Positions 1 through 8,422 of a DNA stretch of 64,000 nt are shown here, piece by piece. Made by a program: the position numbers and the translations under genes. Location of the stretch: positions 124,001-188,000 of the forward strand of contig JACKPT010000003.1 of NCBI GenBank assembly GCA_024233345.1. The letters are read 5' to 3'. The first letter of the stretch is position 1. The number at the start of each line of letters is the position of its first letter. The notes below the pieces were generated by a model that saw nothing but the letters and a program-made list of their open reading frames with translations, ran no database searches and was not told the DNA's origin. This DNA is from Verrucomicrobiota bacterium (GTDB taxonomy: Bacteria > Verrucomicrobiota > Kiritimatiellia > CAIVKH01).

Positions 1-404
1 AGGATACACGCGACCGTTGCCCAGTCGATCTGTTCACGTCCGGACCGGACATGGTCTTCAAAAAATCGGTGAAGGCCGAGACGCCGCCATAGGGCCAGGG
101 CCACATACACGCTCCCAAAATCACGGACCCGTTCTACGCGAACTCCAGCCAGGTCGACCTGCGCCCACTCCGGAGGAGGCGGGCAGGGCTCTTCAAAGAG
201 GTCGGCCTGCGGTCGACCCCTTCCGTCGAGCAGGCGAGTGATCTCCTCCCATCCAGCCCGCTCGTCCTCGTCAAGTCCCGGCAACTTTCCCAGCGTGGCA
301 ACCGTTCGCTGGCGCGGGCCGCGTGAGGTGCGCACAGATTCCACCAGCGTCCAGTATTCATAGGTTTCGCCGTTGGTCCGTTTGCGGTTGGATCGTAAAA
401 ACAT
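1..404 (-). CDS. Transposase, IS1634-like (N-terminal part, cut by window edge)
   Basis: An open frame of 134 codons begins at ATG 404 and runs off the left edge without a stop. The protein starts MFLRSNRKRTNGETYEYW and continues with VESVRTSRGPRQRTVATLGK. A short Lys/Arg-rich opening, a 'Y-x-x-L-V-E' strand and 'R-T-V-x-x-L-G' are typical of the N-terminus of IS1634-type DDE transposases in the IS4 superfamily. The catalytic DDE residues would lie outside the window, so activity cannot be judged. The next gene, a GH57 enzyme, ends only about 95 bp away, so the element would abut the glycogen cluster. No terminal inverted repeat could be fixed because only one end is visible. Confidence 0.6.
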   Translation of the reverse strand, partial: MFLRSNRKRTNGETYEYWTLVESVRTSRGPRQRTVATLGKLPGLDEDERAGWEEITRLLDGRGRPQADLFEEPCPPPPEWAQVDLAGVRVERVRDFGSVYVALALWRRLGLHRFFEDHVRSGREQIDWATVACI

Positions 405-498
405 GACCTCATGTTCAAACCGCCAGCCGATTCGCGCAACCCCCCAATTCTCCACTACATCGCGTTTCAGAAATTCAAGCGACGATTTACAAGTGATT

Positions 499-2124
499 TC
501 ACAAAAACAACCCGAAAATTTGTCGGGTTAAGGCGGTAACTGTCGAATCCGGGTTAAGCCAGGGAAACAGGGGGGTAAGCTCCTCCAGGTCTTCGAGGGT
601 GGCCTGCGTCAGATCCGCCTGGTCCAGGTGGTTAAGCAGGTAATTGCCTCGCTGTAGATGGTCTTTGAGGCGCTGCTCGGCGTAGGCCACGGTTGTGCCC
701 TGCTGGATCATAAAGGGCCAATCGGAGGCCTGGGCGGCCATCAACTCGCGGGCGGCCTGGCTGAGCATTCTTTGTCGGAGCGGATCCGGGTTGGGGAAGT
801 CGGCGAAGGCCTGTTCCAGTCGGCGGGCGAGCTTTTCCTGATGGGGCCAGACCCAGGCATTGCTTTCATGAATCCAAACCTGATGGTGGCCCCATTCTCC
901 CCAGGTAGAGGCGGAGGGAGTTGCTTCGTGAAGATCCCCGTCGGCCAGTTCGACCATCCCGGCCATGGCCAGGTCCTGATCAGCATCGAGGAGGCGGACC
1001 ACCTGATCGATGAAGTCGATCCCTTCATACCACCAATGGCCAAACAGCTCCGCATCATAGGGGGCAACCATCACCGGGGGGCGGTTCATCGTGGGGGCGA
1101 GAGAGCGGACGCGTTGCCTTCGTTGTTCGACAAAGTGCCGGGCATGCTCGCGCACCCGTTCCATGGCCCGGACTGGGTCATAGGGTTGTTTCTCCCCCTC
1201 CCCGCCAGTGACCCGATAGGGCTTGACCCCGGTGGCGGCGCGAAACTGCCCATCGACCAGAACATCGCCCAGCTCATCCAACGGCTGCTCGAATCCGAGA
1301 TCACGATGGAATTCCCGATACCACGGGTCACCCGGATACCCTTCGGAACGGGACCATACCTGGCGCGAGGCCTCCGGGTCCCGGCCGAACACCGCCAGCC
1401 CATTCGGACACCGAATCGGAGCATAGATGCCAAACTCGGGGGCGGGCTTGGCCAGTGTGATCCCATGGGTTTCCACCGCGAAGGCCCGGATGTCCAGCGG
1501 CTCCAGATAGGTTTCAAGACCGGGGAAGTATCCACACTCGGGAAGCCAGAAGCCTTTCGGGGAGCAGCCCAACGCCCGGCGAAAAGCCTCCACTCCGGTA
1601 CCGATTTGCATCTTCAGTACAAACGGATACCGCTTCCACAATGGCAGCAGGGCATGGGTTGCCGCGGTCGTCCACGGCTCAACAAACCCAGAGCCAATCA
1701 GCCAGCGAAAGCCGGACAGCAGGTTCCCTCCCCACCGATGCCAGGTTCCCTCCGCCGCAAGCAGGGCATCCAGGGATGCCTGACAGGCACGGCCCAAGGC
1801 AGTGTCCGAGCCTTCGCGCTGCACGGTATCACGGGCGTAGAGAATCTGTGCCGCCAGCACCCGTTCATAACGGGCACACAAAAGATCATCACCCACCATG
1901 GCCAGCAGGGTCGGCGAAAAAGACAGGACAAGCCGGGGCTTCAGGCGGTCATGTTCCCAGCCTTCAGCGATGCGCAGCAGGGGGAGGTAGGTTTCAGTAA
2001 TCGCCTCAAACAGCCAGCGCTCCTCGAGGAAATCATCATGCTCGGGATGACGGACAAATGGAAGATGCGCGTGAAGCAGGAGGCAGACATGTCCCGCGGG
2101 CTTGGTTGAAACAACCCGGGGCAT
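499..2124 (-). CDS. 1,4-alpha-glucan branching enzyme, GH57 family
   Basis: Probable GH57 branching enzyme, which cuts alpha-1,4 glucan and rejoins it as alpha-1,6 branches. The 541-residue protein opens with the GH57 strand HAHLPFVRHPE (about residues 18-28). It carries the nucleophile motif GFWLPECGYF (Glu) and the acid/base motif APYDAELFGHWWYEG (Asp). A DUF1957-type helical C-terminus contains ARELMAAQASDWPF. This domain order matches bacterial and archaeal GH57 branching enzymes of 520-560 residues. The start codon shares one base with the upstream stop (TAATG), so translation is coupled to the DUF4912 gene. The cluster also holds a GH13 branching enzyme (8423-10783), so two unrelated enzymes of the same predicted activity occur together. 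Confidence 0.88.
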   Translation of the reverse strand: MPRVVSTKPAGHVCLLLHAHLPFVRHPEHDDFLEERWLFEAITETYLPLLRIAEGWEHDRLKPRLVLSFSPTLLAMVGDDLLCARYERVLAAQILYARDTVQREGSDTALGRACQASLDALLAAEGTWHRWGGNLLSGFRWLIGSGFVEPWTTAATHALLPLWKRYPFVLKMQIGTGVEAFRRALGCSPKGFWLPECGYFPGLETYLEPLDIRAFAVETHGITLAKPAPEFGIYAPIRCPNGLAVFGRDPEASRQVWSRSEGYPGDPWYREFHRDLGFEQPLDELGDVLVDGQFRAATGVKPYRVTGGEGEKQPYDPVRAMERVREHARHFVEQRRQRVRSLAPTMNRPPVMVAPYDAELFGHWWYEGIDFIDQVVRLLDADQDLAMAGMVELADGDLHEATPSASTWGEWGHHQVWIHESNAWVWPHQEKLARRLEQAFADFPNPDPLRQRMLSQAARELMAAQASDWPFMIQQGTTVAYAEQRLKDHLQRGNYLLNHLDQADLTQATLEDLEELTPLFPWLNPDSTVTALTRQIFGLFL

Positions 2125-3359
2125 TACTCCTCGGTATAGGTCAGGGGGAGGACGAGTGCACCCTTCGGGAGCGGCTTGCGGATCGAAAAAGTTCCATCCG
2201 GACGGGTGCGCACTTTTTGCCCATAGAGAGACAATTCCGTGTTGGGCTTGGCCCGTCCATACACATGCAGCTCGGCATTGACCTCGAGCAGGACATCCTT
2301 CTTACCGGATTCACTGCTGGACAGGTGAACCTGACTTTGCAGGGGCAAGGGGGTGGGCTCAGAGGATGCCGGGGAAGGCGTCGGCGCGGGAACGGAGGCC
2401 GATGAATTTTCGGCCAAGGCTTCCGAGCCCGACTGGAACTGAAGGTCGGCGGGCATGTCTGTTTCGACATCCGAGCAGCCTGGGGATGCGGCATCGACCA
2501 CACGTTCCAGGGAGGGGGGACGCAGGGCCTCCGGCGACGGTGGCTCATGAATGCTCCGGTTGGAGGCGCGTTGATCATCGAGAGCAACCCGAACCTCTTC
2601 CGGGGCAGCGGAGTCCCCAGGCGCCGCCTCACCCCAGAACACCAGCGGGAAGGCCTCCACTTTTTCGGGAACCACTGCCGGTTCAGTTTCCGGTTCAGAG
2701 AGCGGCGGTGCTTCCGCAGCCTCAGCGGGAAGCTCAGACAATGGAGGGGGGCTCGCATCGGGAACCGGATCCGCCAGAACGACCGGGGCTTCGAGAGCCT
2801 CGGGTGCCGGCTCGGCGGGGAGATCATCCTCGGGAGCGGGCGGCGTGGAAATCTCATTCGACCGGGCCAGAGAAATCAGGCCCCCTTCGCGGGTGAGAAG
2901 TCCGAGATCCGCGACAAAGGTGCGCTCGTGGCGCCACATATCGACAAACCATGAACCCTGCAAGCCCTGGACTTCAACATCGAACACCTGGTTCGGCGCC
3001 CACGCATCGGGAGAGGAGCCGGTAATATCGTAGACCCGCAACACCATCGGGGCATCGAGGCCGGCATGAGCCCGGGCCTGCTCCAGCCGGGCGGGTTCAA
3101 TCGACCAGAAGGCACGCGCCCGGTGAGGGTCCACATCGACCAACAGCAAACGGGTCCCGGAGACCTCCAGGGGTGTTTCTTCAGCCACGGCCTGGGCCGT
3201 CTTTTTCAAGCGGCCTTGACGCGGATGCTTGCCGACACCAGGGGCCGACGACCTTCGTTGATTTTGTTTCACAGTGTTGTCCACAGACGCACAACGCCCA
3301 TTGCTTGAGCCTTCCGCGCACCAGCGATCAGAATAAAAAGCCCGCGCGGATGATGACAA
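2124..3359 (-). CDS. DUF4912 domain-containing protein
   Basis: The protein holds a DUF4912 domain at about residues 60-165 (LLLVDVDPHRARAFWSI, then VLRVYDITG and FDVEVQG). A long Pro/Glu/Ala-rich linker of about 150 residues follows, and then a small beta domain at the C-terminus (ELHVYGRAKPNTELSLYG, DGTFSIRKPLPKGA). DUF4912 proteins are often neighbours of GH57 enzymes, and the domain resembles carbohydrate-binding folds, but no biochemical role is established. It precedes the GH57 branching enzyme with a TAATG overlap, so a role in glucan handling is inferred from position. The start is uncertain: the furthest codon is TTG at 3359, with GTG alternatives downstream and no clear ribosome-binding site. 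Confidence 0.75.
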   Translation of the reverse strand: MSSSARAFYSDRWCAEGSSNGRCASVDNTVKQNQRRSSAPGVGKHPRQGRLKKTAQAVAEETPLEVSGTRLLLVDVDPHRARAFWSIEPARLEQARAHAGLDAPMVLRVYDITGSSPDAWAPNQVFDVEVQGLQGSWFVDMWRHERTFVADLGLLTREGGLISLARSNEISTPPAPEDDLPAEPAPEALEAPVVLADPVPDASPPPLSELPAEAAEAPPLSEPETEPAVVPEKVEAFPLVFWGEAAPGDSAAPEEVRVALDDQRASNRSIHEPPSPEALRPPSLERVVDAASPGCSDVETDMPADLQFQSGSEALAENSSASVPAPTPSPASSEPTPLPLQSQVHLSSSESGKKDVLLEVNAELHVYGRAKPNTELSLYGQKVRTRPDGTFSIRKPLPKGALVLPLTYTEE

Positions 3360-3394
3360 GGCAAGAAAGCTTTTATTTCACATGAGTTGCTTGT

Positions 3395-4594
3395 TTACGC
3401 CTTTCGATCCCGGGCTTCATGAGCGCGGGCCAGCCAGAACAGTGCCTCGTCAAGGCCGGCATGAGCCCGGTCCACCCAATCGGTACCCCAGAAGAAATGG
3501 CAACTGGTTTCCGCCCGGAGCAACCGCCAATAGGCCTCTTCAAGACAATGGTTTTCCTCGCTGTTGGGCCAACCTCTTTGGCCCGCGTCATATCGCGCAT
3601 CATGAATTTCCCGGCTCACCCGTTCGACCCGTTCCCAGGCATCCCGTTGCATCTGGGACCCGGTCCACTGGATAAAGCCAATGCCGTGATGGAAGCCGGT
3701 GTTCCAGGCCCCGGTCCGGACAATCACATACCCATGGGCACCATGGCGGTCGAGGTAATCATGAATAAAGGTCGGCTTGACCACCGATTCCTCGTGCCGG
3801 GCACGGTCGCACAGGGGATGGTAGAAGGACCCCCAGAAATTCGACGCCCAGTTCACATTGCGGAACCAGCCGCCATTCTCGCCGTCGGTGGCGGTACAGA
3901 TCAGGGGTTCGAAGTCGCACCACTGGGTGCGCTGCCGGACCTCGTTGATGAACCACTCGGTCTCCAGACCATTCTCCTGGGCAATGGAAAGGTCGCGGTC
4001 GCGAGGAATGACAATGATTTCGTCGTTGCCGAATTTGGCGATGTGGGGCCGGTACCGCAGCTCCTCCCATTTCATCGGAGTGAGGCCGACGATGTGCTCG
4101 GAATCGACAATCACATACCGGTACCCCGCCCGTTTGAGCAAGGGTATCATCTCCATGCAAAAACCCATTTCCGGCGGCCAGAAGCCCTGAAAAACATCCC
4201 GGGGAAATAAATGGTGGCCGATGCTCAACCAGCGTTTGACATGCTCCTCCCGGTCCGGTTCGGGAATCAGGGGGAACACCGGATGGTAATAGCCGGTGCC
4301 GACCATTTCCAGAGAGGGATGCCGCAACTTCCACAACAGATCCCCGCACTTGACCAGACCATAAACCCGGGATTGAAAATCATGGTTGGACAGGGCCTCG
4401 AGCAGGGTTCCGCTCATGGGCAGGTGCACCCGGGCCACATCCTCCCACCCCTCGACGGCACGGGGAATCCGGTCATAGGCATAGAGAATTTCCTTCCCCT
4501 GCCACTCGGTGAGGGGATTGTTCAACAGTTCATCCAGATTTCCCCACGGCTGATGGAGATTGAGGACGAGGGCGTGATGAATGGTCGGGGGCAT
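3395..4594 (-). CDS. GH57 family glycoside hydrolase (alpha-amylase/amylopullulanase-like)
   Basis: A 399-residue GH57 protein that probably cleaves or transfers alpha-1,4-glucan. It begins ALVLNLHQPWGNLDELL, the GH57 'HQP' strand. The nucleophile motif is FWPPEMGFCMEM (Glu) and the acid/base motif is ATDGENGGWFRN (Asp). It lacks the DUF1957-type C-terminus of the branching enzyme, so it belongs to another GH57 subgroup; hydrolase and glucanotransferase are both possible. ATG 4594 has a good ribosome-binding site (AAAGGAG, 8 bases upstream). It follows the next GH57 gene by 36 bp on the same strand and is probably in one operon with it and glgA. Confidence 0.85.
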   Translation of the reverse strand: MPPTIHHALVLNLHQPWGNLDELLNNPLTEWQGKEILYAYDRIPRAVEGWEDVARVHLPMSGTLLEALSNHDFQSRVYGLVKCGDLLWKLRHPSLEMVGTGYYHPVFPLIPEPDREEHVKRWLSIGHHLFPRDVFQGFWPPEMGFCMEMIPLLKRAGYRYVIVDSEHIVGLTPMKWEELRYRPHIAKFGNDEIIVIPRDRDLSIAQENGLETEWFINEVRQRTQWCDFEPLICTATDGENGGWFRNVNWASNFWGSFYHPLCDRARHEESVVKPTFIHDYLDRHGAHGYVIVRTGAWNTGFHHGIGFIQWTGSQMQRDAWERVERVSREIHDARYDAGQRGWPNSEENHCLEEAYWRLLRAETSCHFFWGTDWVDRAHAGLDEALFWLARAHEARDRKA

Positions 4595-4630
4595 GGAGAA
4601 GCTCCTTTGCAGTACCGGTCAGGGTGGCAG

Positions 4631-6091
4631 TTACTCCGGGAAGTCGTGGTTCAGAATTTCTTCGGTGCGGCGGCACAACTCCCGCGCATAGTCCGTCCAG
4701 GTACCCTGCCCCCAGTACCGGAAACAACTGGTCTGGGTGATCATCAAATGATACAGGGCATTGCGGTAGCGGGGATCCGTCGTCGGCACCCCGGCATTCA
4801 GAATCTTGCGGGCGAACAATGCGCTGACCTGCTCCATCGGACCGAGGACATTGTCGTAGCCATCGACCCACGAGATGTGATCCGTCCAGCTTCCGCCCTC
4901 CATGTGAAACCGGTGATCCTCCTTGCGCAGGTCTTCGATGGTGGATTGCAATTTCTCCGGCCCATCGCCGGGCTGCATGCGGTCCCAGATTTTTTTCTGG
5001 TGTACCGGCTGGAGAACCGGCAGGTCGGAGGGTTTGATTCCGCTGGCAAACAGGTGTTCGAGATATTCGGACCCGTTCATCAGCGGGGTGTCGCTCCCCG
5101 AGGCTTCGCGCACCACTTCCATGAATTTGCCGGGGAACTCGTTCATCATGACCCCCCCATTTTCGCCGTCGGCGATCTGGGAAACGATCGGGGGGATGAC
5201 CTGCCCGGCCAGCGCGATCCGGGACAACCCCTTGGCTTCGTAGTAGGGCTGCATTTGCGCAACGAGTTTGGTGTCGCTGCCCTGGGTTTTGATCAAGGCG
5301 ATGATTTCCGCTGTTTCCCCCCGGGAATTGCGGCACACCAACCGGTGGGGCAGATGAGGTTGCCGGGGATGCCAGCCGTCTTCCGGGTGCTCGACCGTAT
5401 GTTCCTGAACAATCACCCACTGAAAGCCGCAATCACGCAGGGTTTTGACAAACTCGTACGCGACATCCGGTTCATTCGGCAGGGCCATCTCGGAGGGAGA
5501 GAAGCCCTTGACCCGCTCCAGGGCCTCCATTCCAAACAGGGAGGCAAAGTGCTGCTGCCAGGCCAAGACATGCAACCGGTAGTCCTGCGCCGGGGTCGAG
5601 GGTGCCACCGCATGTCCCCATGGACACCCCAGCCACTCTGCGCAATGGCGGTACCGCTCGTTCACGGTGATGTCGCGCAGCACATCAAACAGATCCTGCG
5701 ACCCCATTTTCTGCAGGCCGTCAAACAGGCACCCGGTATATTCGAGCATGACCCGGGGTTGCTTGCCCTCGTTGAACAGTTGGGGGATGAATTCCCCCAC
5801 CCGCTTGTAACACCAGTAAAACACCGGGGCGTTGTGGTTGTCGCCGATGGTCTGGTGATCCATCATGTGTTTCAGGTTGCTGATGATGGCGGCGGACTGG
5901 AGGTCGCCACTGCCGGCCGGAATCAAGGGCTGCTGCATGTGGAGGGCGATGGCCGCCGCACCGCGGATACCCGCAAAATTCACCCCGCCTGCAGTACGGT
6001 AGGCATCCTCCTGCCTGCCGGTCCGGGCGGCGACCTCCGCTTCGAGGCCGCTGATCTCGGGAAGATCCTGAATCGATTGTATACCTGTCAT
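4631..6091 (-). CDS. GH57 family glycoside hydrolase, second type
   Basis: A 486-residue GH57 protein with its own active-site pair: GFSPSEMALPNEPD (Glu nucleophile) and IADGENGGVMMNEFPG (Asp acid/base). Near the N-terminus it has GAAAIALHMQQPLIPAG, a variant of the GH57 'HxHxP' strand, then DNHNAPVFYWCYKRVGEF. It is closer in plan to the 399-residue neighbour than to the branching enzyme, but its substrate is unclear. The chosen start, ATG 6091, has AGGAG about 7 bases upstream; a longer in-frame reading would overlap glgA and shows no homologous sequence. It follows glgA by 29 bp, which suggests a single transcript. Confidence 0.82.
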   Translation of the reverse strand: MTGIQSIQDLPEISGLEAEVAARTGRQEDAYRTAGGVNFAGIRGAAAIALHMQQPLIPAGSGDLQSAAIISNLKHMMDHQTIGDNHNAPVFYWCYKRVGEFIPQLFNEGKQPRVMLEYTGCLFDGLQKMGSQDLFDVLRDITVNERYRHCAEWLGCPWGHAVAPSTPAQDYRLHVLAWQQHFASLFGMEALERVKGFSPSEMALPNEPDVAYEFVKTLRDCGFQWVIVQEHTVEHPEDGWHPRQPHLPHRLVCRNSRGETAEIIALIKTQGSDTKLVAQMQPYYEAKGLSRIALAGQVIPPIVSQIADGENGGVMMNEFPGKFMEVVREASGSDTPLMNGSEYLEHLFASGIKPSDLPVLQPVHQKKIWDRMQPGDGPEKLQSTIEDLRKEDHRFHMEGGSWTDHISWVDGYDNVLGPMEQVSALFARKILNAGVPTTDPRYRNALYHLMITQTSCFRYWGQGTWTDYARELCRRTEEILNHDFPE

Positions 6092-6120
6092 ATGCCGTCT
6101 CCTGGGGTTGGCCGGATGGC

Positions 6121-7590
6121 CTATTTTTCCCTGATGTATTCGTAAATGTTGAGATAGTGCTGGGCCGAGTGATTCCACGAGTAATCCTTGCGCATGCCAT
6201 TGAGCATCAGTTCGCGCCAGTACTGGGGGTAATGATACCACATGCCGATGGCCCTCTGGAGGGCGGAATCCACTGCTGCCTGATCGAAATCATTAAAGGT
6301 ATATCCGTTCCGGTCGTGGTACGGAACATGGGCGTAGTTGGCATCAAACACCGTGTCGGCAAGACCTCCGGTGGCCCGGGCGACCGGGACGGTTCCGTAC
6401 TTCATCGCGATCAACTGGGTCAACCCACAGGGCTCGAACGCACTCGGAATGAGGATCATGTCCGCCCCCGCATAGATCAAGTGGGAGACCCCTTCATCGA
6501 ATGCCAATTCCAGATGGCAGTCGGGGTTGTCATTGAGATGCCGCTTCAAATTCCAGAAGTCCTCGGTCACCTTCGGGTCGGGACTGGTGCCGAGCAGCAC
6601 AAATTGACAGTTGTTGGCGAGGGCATAGAACAGGGCGTGGCGCATCAAGCCCACGCCTTTCTGATGATCGAGGCGGCTGATCACGGCGATGATCGGCTTG
6701 TAGGTATCGGCGAGCCAGAACCGGTCCCGCAGGGCTTTCTTGTTCCCATACTTGGCATCGAGGTTCTCCGGGGAGAAGTGGTGTGGAATCAAGGCGTCCA
6801 CCTCGGGATTCCAGACCCCGTAATCGACCCCATTCAGAACCCCACCCAATTTGGCCCAGTGGCGGTTCAGGGTGTTTTGCAATCCATGACCGAGGGTACT
6901 GTGGCGAATTTCGTGCATATAGGTCGGGGAGACCGTGGTAACAAAATTGGAATAGACCACGCCGCCCTTCATCAGGTTGACGGCGCCGGGATACTGGTCA
7001 TCGCCCAACCGGTCATCCCCGAGATACCACGAAGGATTCAGGTGGTTCTGCCGGAGCACATGGTCGCCGGTAATTCCCTGATGGTGTACGTTGTGAATGG
7101 TAAAACAGACCCGGGGATGGGTCATGCCGAAGTGCTTGTAGGTTTCGGCAAGCAGCAGCGGAACCATCGCGGTTTGCCAGTCATGGACATGGATCACATC
7201 CGGATGCTTTCCGCTCTTGAGCAGAAATTCCATCGCGGCCTTGCTGAAAAAAGCAAACCGCTCAGGATCATCCCGGTCCCCGTAAATGACCGACCGGTTG
7301 AAAAAGTTTTTAAAGAAATGGGACTCGATAAAATAGGTTTTCACCCCGTCGACAAAGCCAAAATAGACATCGCAATGGACCCAGAAGTTGTGGAAGGGGA
7401 CCCACAAGTCGGCGTAGGACTTGGTATAACCCCAGACCCGGTCCATCCGCATCTGCTCATAGCGGGGGAGGATGACCTCGACATGATTTCCGCGGATCGA
7501 CAACTCGCGGGTGAGGCCTTGTACAACATCCGCCAGTCCCCCCACTTTGGCCACCCCGGCAAACTCTGACGCAATATGAACGATAAACAT
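6121..7590 (-). CDS. glgA: Glycogen synthase (ADP-glucose type), GT5
   Basis: GlgA transfers glucose from ADP-glucose to the non-reducing end of glycogen in the cytoplasm. The 489-residue length is normal. The N-terminus has the substrate-binding KVGGLADVVQGL motif (about 16-27). Further on are VIHVHDWQTAMVPLL, a GT-B C-terminal half with AVISRLDHQKGVGLM, and the nucleotide-sugar site SAFEPCGLTQLIAMKYG. ATG 7590 has AAGGAG about 8 bases upstream. It sits between an unknown protein and two GH57 enzymes in a minus-strand run that also includes glgB. No glgC (ADP-glucose pyrophosphorylase) lies in this window, so the donor must be made elsewhere. Confidence 0.95.
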   Translation of the reverse strand: MFIVHIASEFAGVAKVGGLADVVQGLTRELSIRGNHVEVILPRYEQMRMDRVWGYTKSYADLWVPFHNFWVHCDVYFGFVDGVKTYFIESHFFKNFFNRSVIYGDRDDPERFAFFSKAAMEFLLKSGKHPDVIHVHDWQTAMVPLLLAETYKHFGMTHPRVCFTIHNVHHQGITGDHVLRQNHLNPSWYLGDDRLGDDQYPGAVNLMKGGVVYSNFVTTVSPTYMHEIRHSTLGHGLQNTLNRHWAKLGGVLNGVDYGVWNPEVDALIPHHFSPENLDAKYGNKKALRDRFWLADTYKPIIAVISRLDHQKGVGLMRHALFYALANNCQFVLLGTSPDPKVTEDFWNLKRHLNDNPDCHLELAFDEGVSHLIYAGADMILIPSAFEPCGLTQLIAMKYGTVPVARATGGLADTVFDANYAHVPYHDRNGYTFNDFDQAAVDSALQRAIGMWYHYPQYWRELMLNGMRKDYSWNHSAQHYLNIYEYIREK

Positions 7591-7658
7591 GGATGATCTC
7601 CTTCGGCGGGAAGCGGTTACCGAACTTCTGGTGAACAGCGGCTCATGCCCACAGTTAA

Positions 7659-8399
7659 TCAGGAACGGTCATCAAGGTAAATGATTTCCTGCAAGACCAG
7701 CGGATCCTGTGACACAAAAGGATAGAGGTCGGTCATGCTATGCAGGTAGGCCCGTGGCCACGGGGTATGGCGAAGAAAGCACAGGTGGTCGGCGAGCAGC
7801 GAAGCGGAAAGGCAGATGATCCTCGCCTTGGCCCGCACGGACCGCTCTCCCGCGAGCACAAACTGAACCTTTCGCAAGAGCGTGACCTCGGTGATCGCGG
7901 GGGTACCGGGCGAGAGCTCCCGGCGGGCAATGGTTTGCAGGCACCCCCAATGGCGGTCACGGATTTCATAGACCGAGCGGGGCAACTGGCTGTACGCAGG
8001 CAGGTGAACCATTGCATCGAGAATGGCATGTCCTTCAGGCAATTCGTCGATCAGGGTCAGGATGACCTTGCCATAGTGCTGGTTCCACAACCGCCGCTCT
8101 TCATCCTGGTCGAAGACCCGTTGTTCGAGAATCCGGCAGGCATTTTTTTCCGCGTGAACAATGTGGTCGACCAGGAAGGATCCCAGGTAAGCGGTGGTGA
8201 TCGCCCTTTCCACCGGGGTTCGCTCTCGCTCCACCAGCATCCGAATCCGCTGGCGGAGGTAGCGGCCAAACCCGCGATTACCAGGACTCCCGGTCATGCG
8301 AAACAGCCGGGGAAACGAACGGGCACGCAATTCGTGCACCAGCGGCGGCGGTAACAGCACCTCGGTGATCATACCATGATGACTCCGTACCCCGTTCAT
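7659..8399 (-). CDS. Unknown protein in the glycogen cluster
   Basis: I do not recognise this protein (about 246 residues). It is rich in His, Arg and Leu and looks soluble and mostly helical, with no signal peptide or membrane segment. Conserved-looking stretches include TAYLGSFLVDHIVHAEKNA, DELPEGHAILDAM and TDLYPFVSQDPLVLQEIIYLDD. ATG 8399 is preferred because GGGAG lies 9 bases upstream; a TTG five codons earlier and an ATG nine codons later are alternatives. It lies 23 bp downstream of glgB and 68 bp upstream of glgA on the same strand, so it probably belongs to the glycogen operon and may be a lineage-specific regulator or accessory factor. That role is inference from position only. Confidence 0.7.
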   Translation of the reverse strand: MNGVRSHHGMITEVLLPPPLVHELRARSFPRLFRMTGSPGNRGFGRYLRQRIRMLVERERTPVERAITTAYLGSFLVDHIVHAEKNACRILEQRVFDQDEERRLWNQHYGKVILTLIDELPEGHAILDAMVHLPAYSQLPRSVYEIRDRHWGCLQTIARRELSPGTPAITEVTLLRKVQFVLAGERSVRAKARIICLSASLLADHLCFLRHTPWPRAYLHSMTDLYPFVSQDPLVLQEIIYLDDRS

Positions 8400-8422
8400 C
8401 GGGGTCTCTCCCAAACTCTACC

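Noticed and set aside
658..2109. 483-codon open frame opposite the GH57 branching enzyme
   Set aside because: It has no recognisable domain and lies fully antisense to a gene with intact catalytic motifs. Long antisense frames are expected at this GC content.
6157..7569. 470-codon open frame opposite glgA
   Set aside because: Antisense shadow of a well-conserved gene, with no homology or ribosome-binding site.
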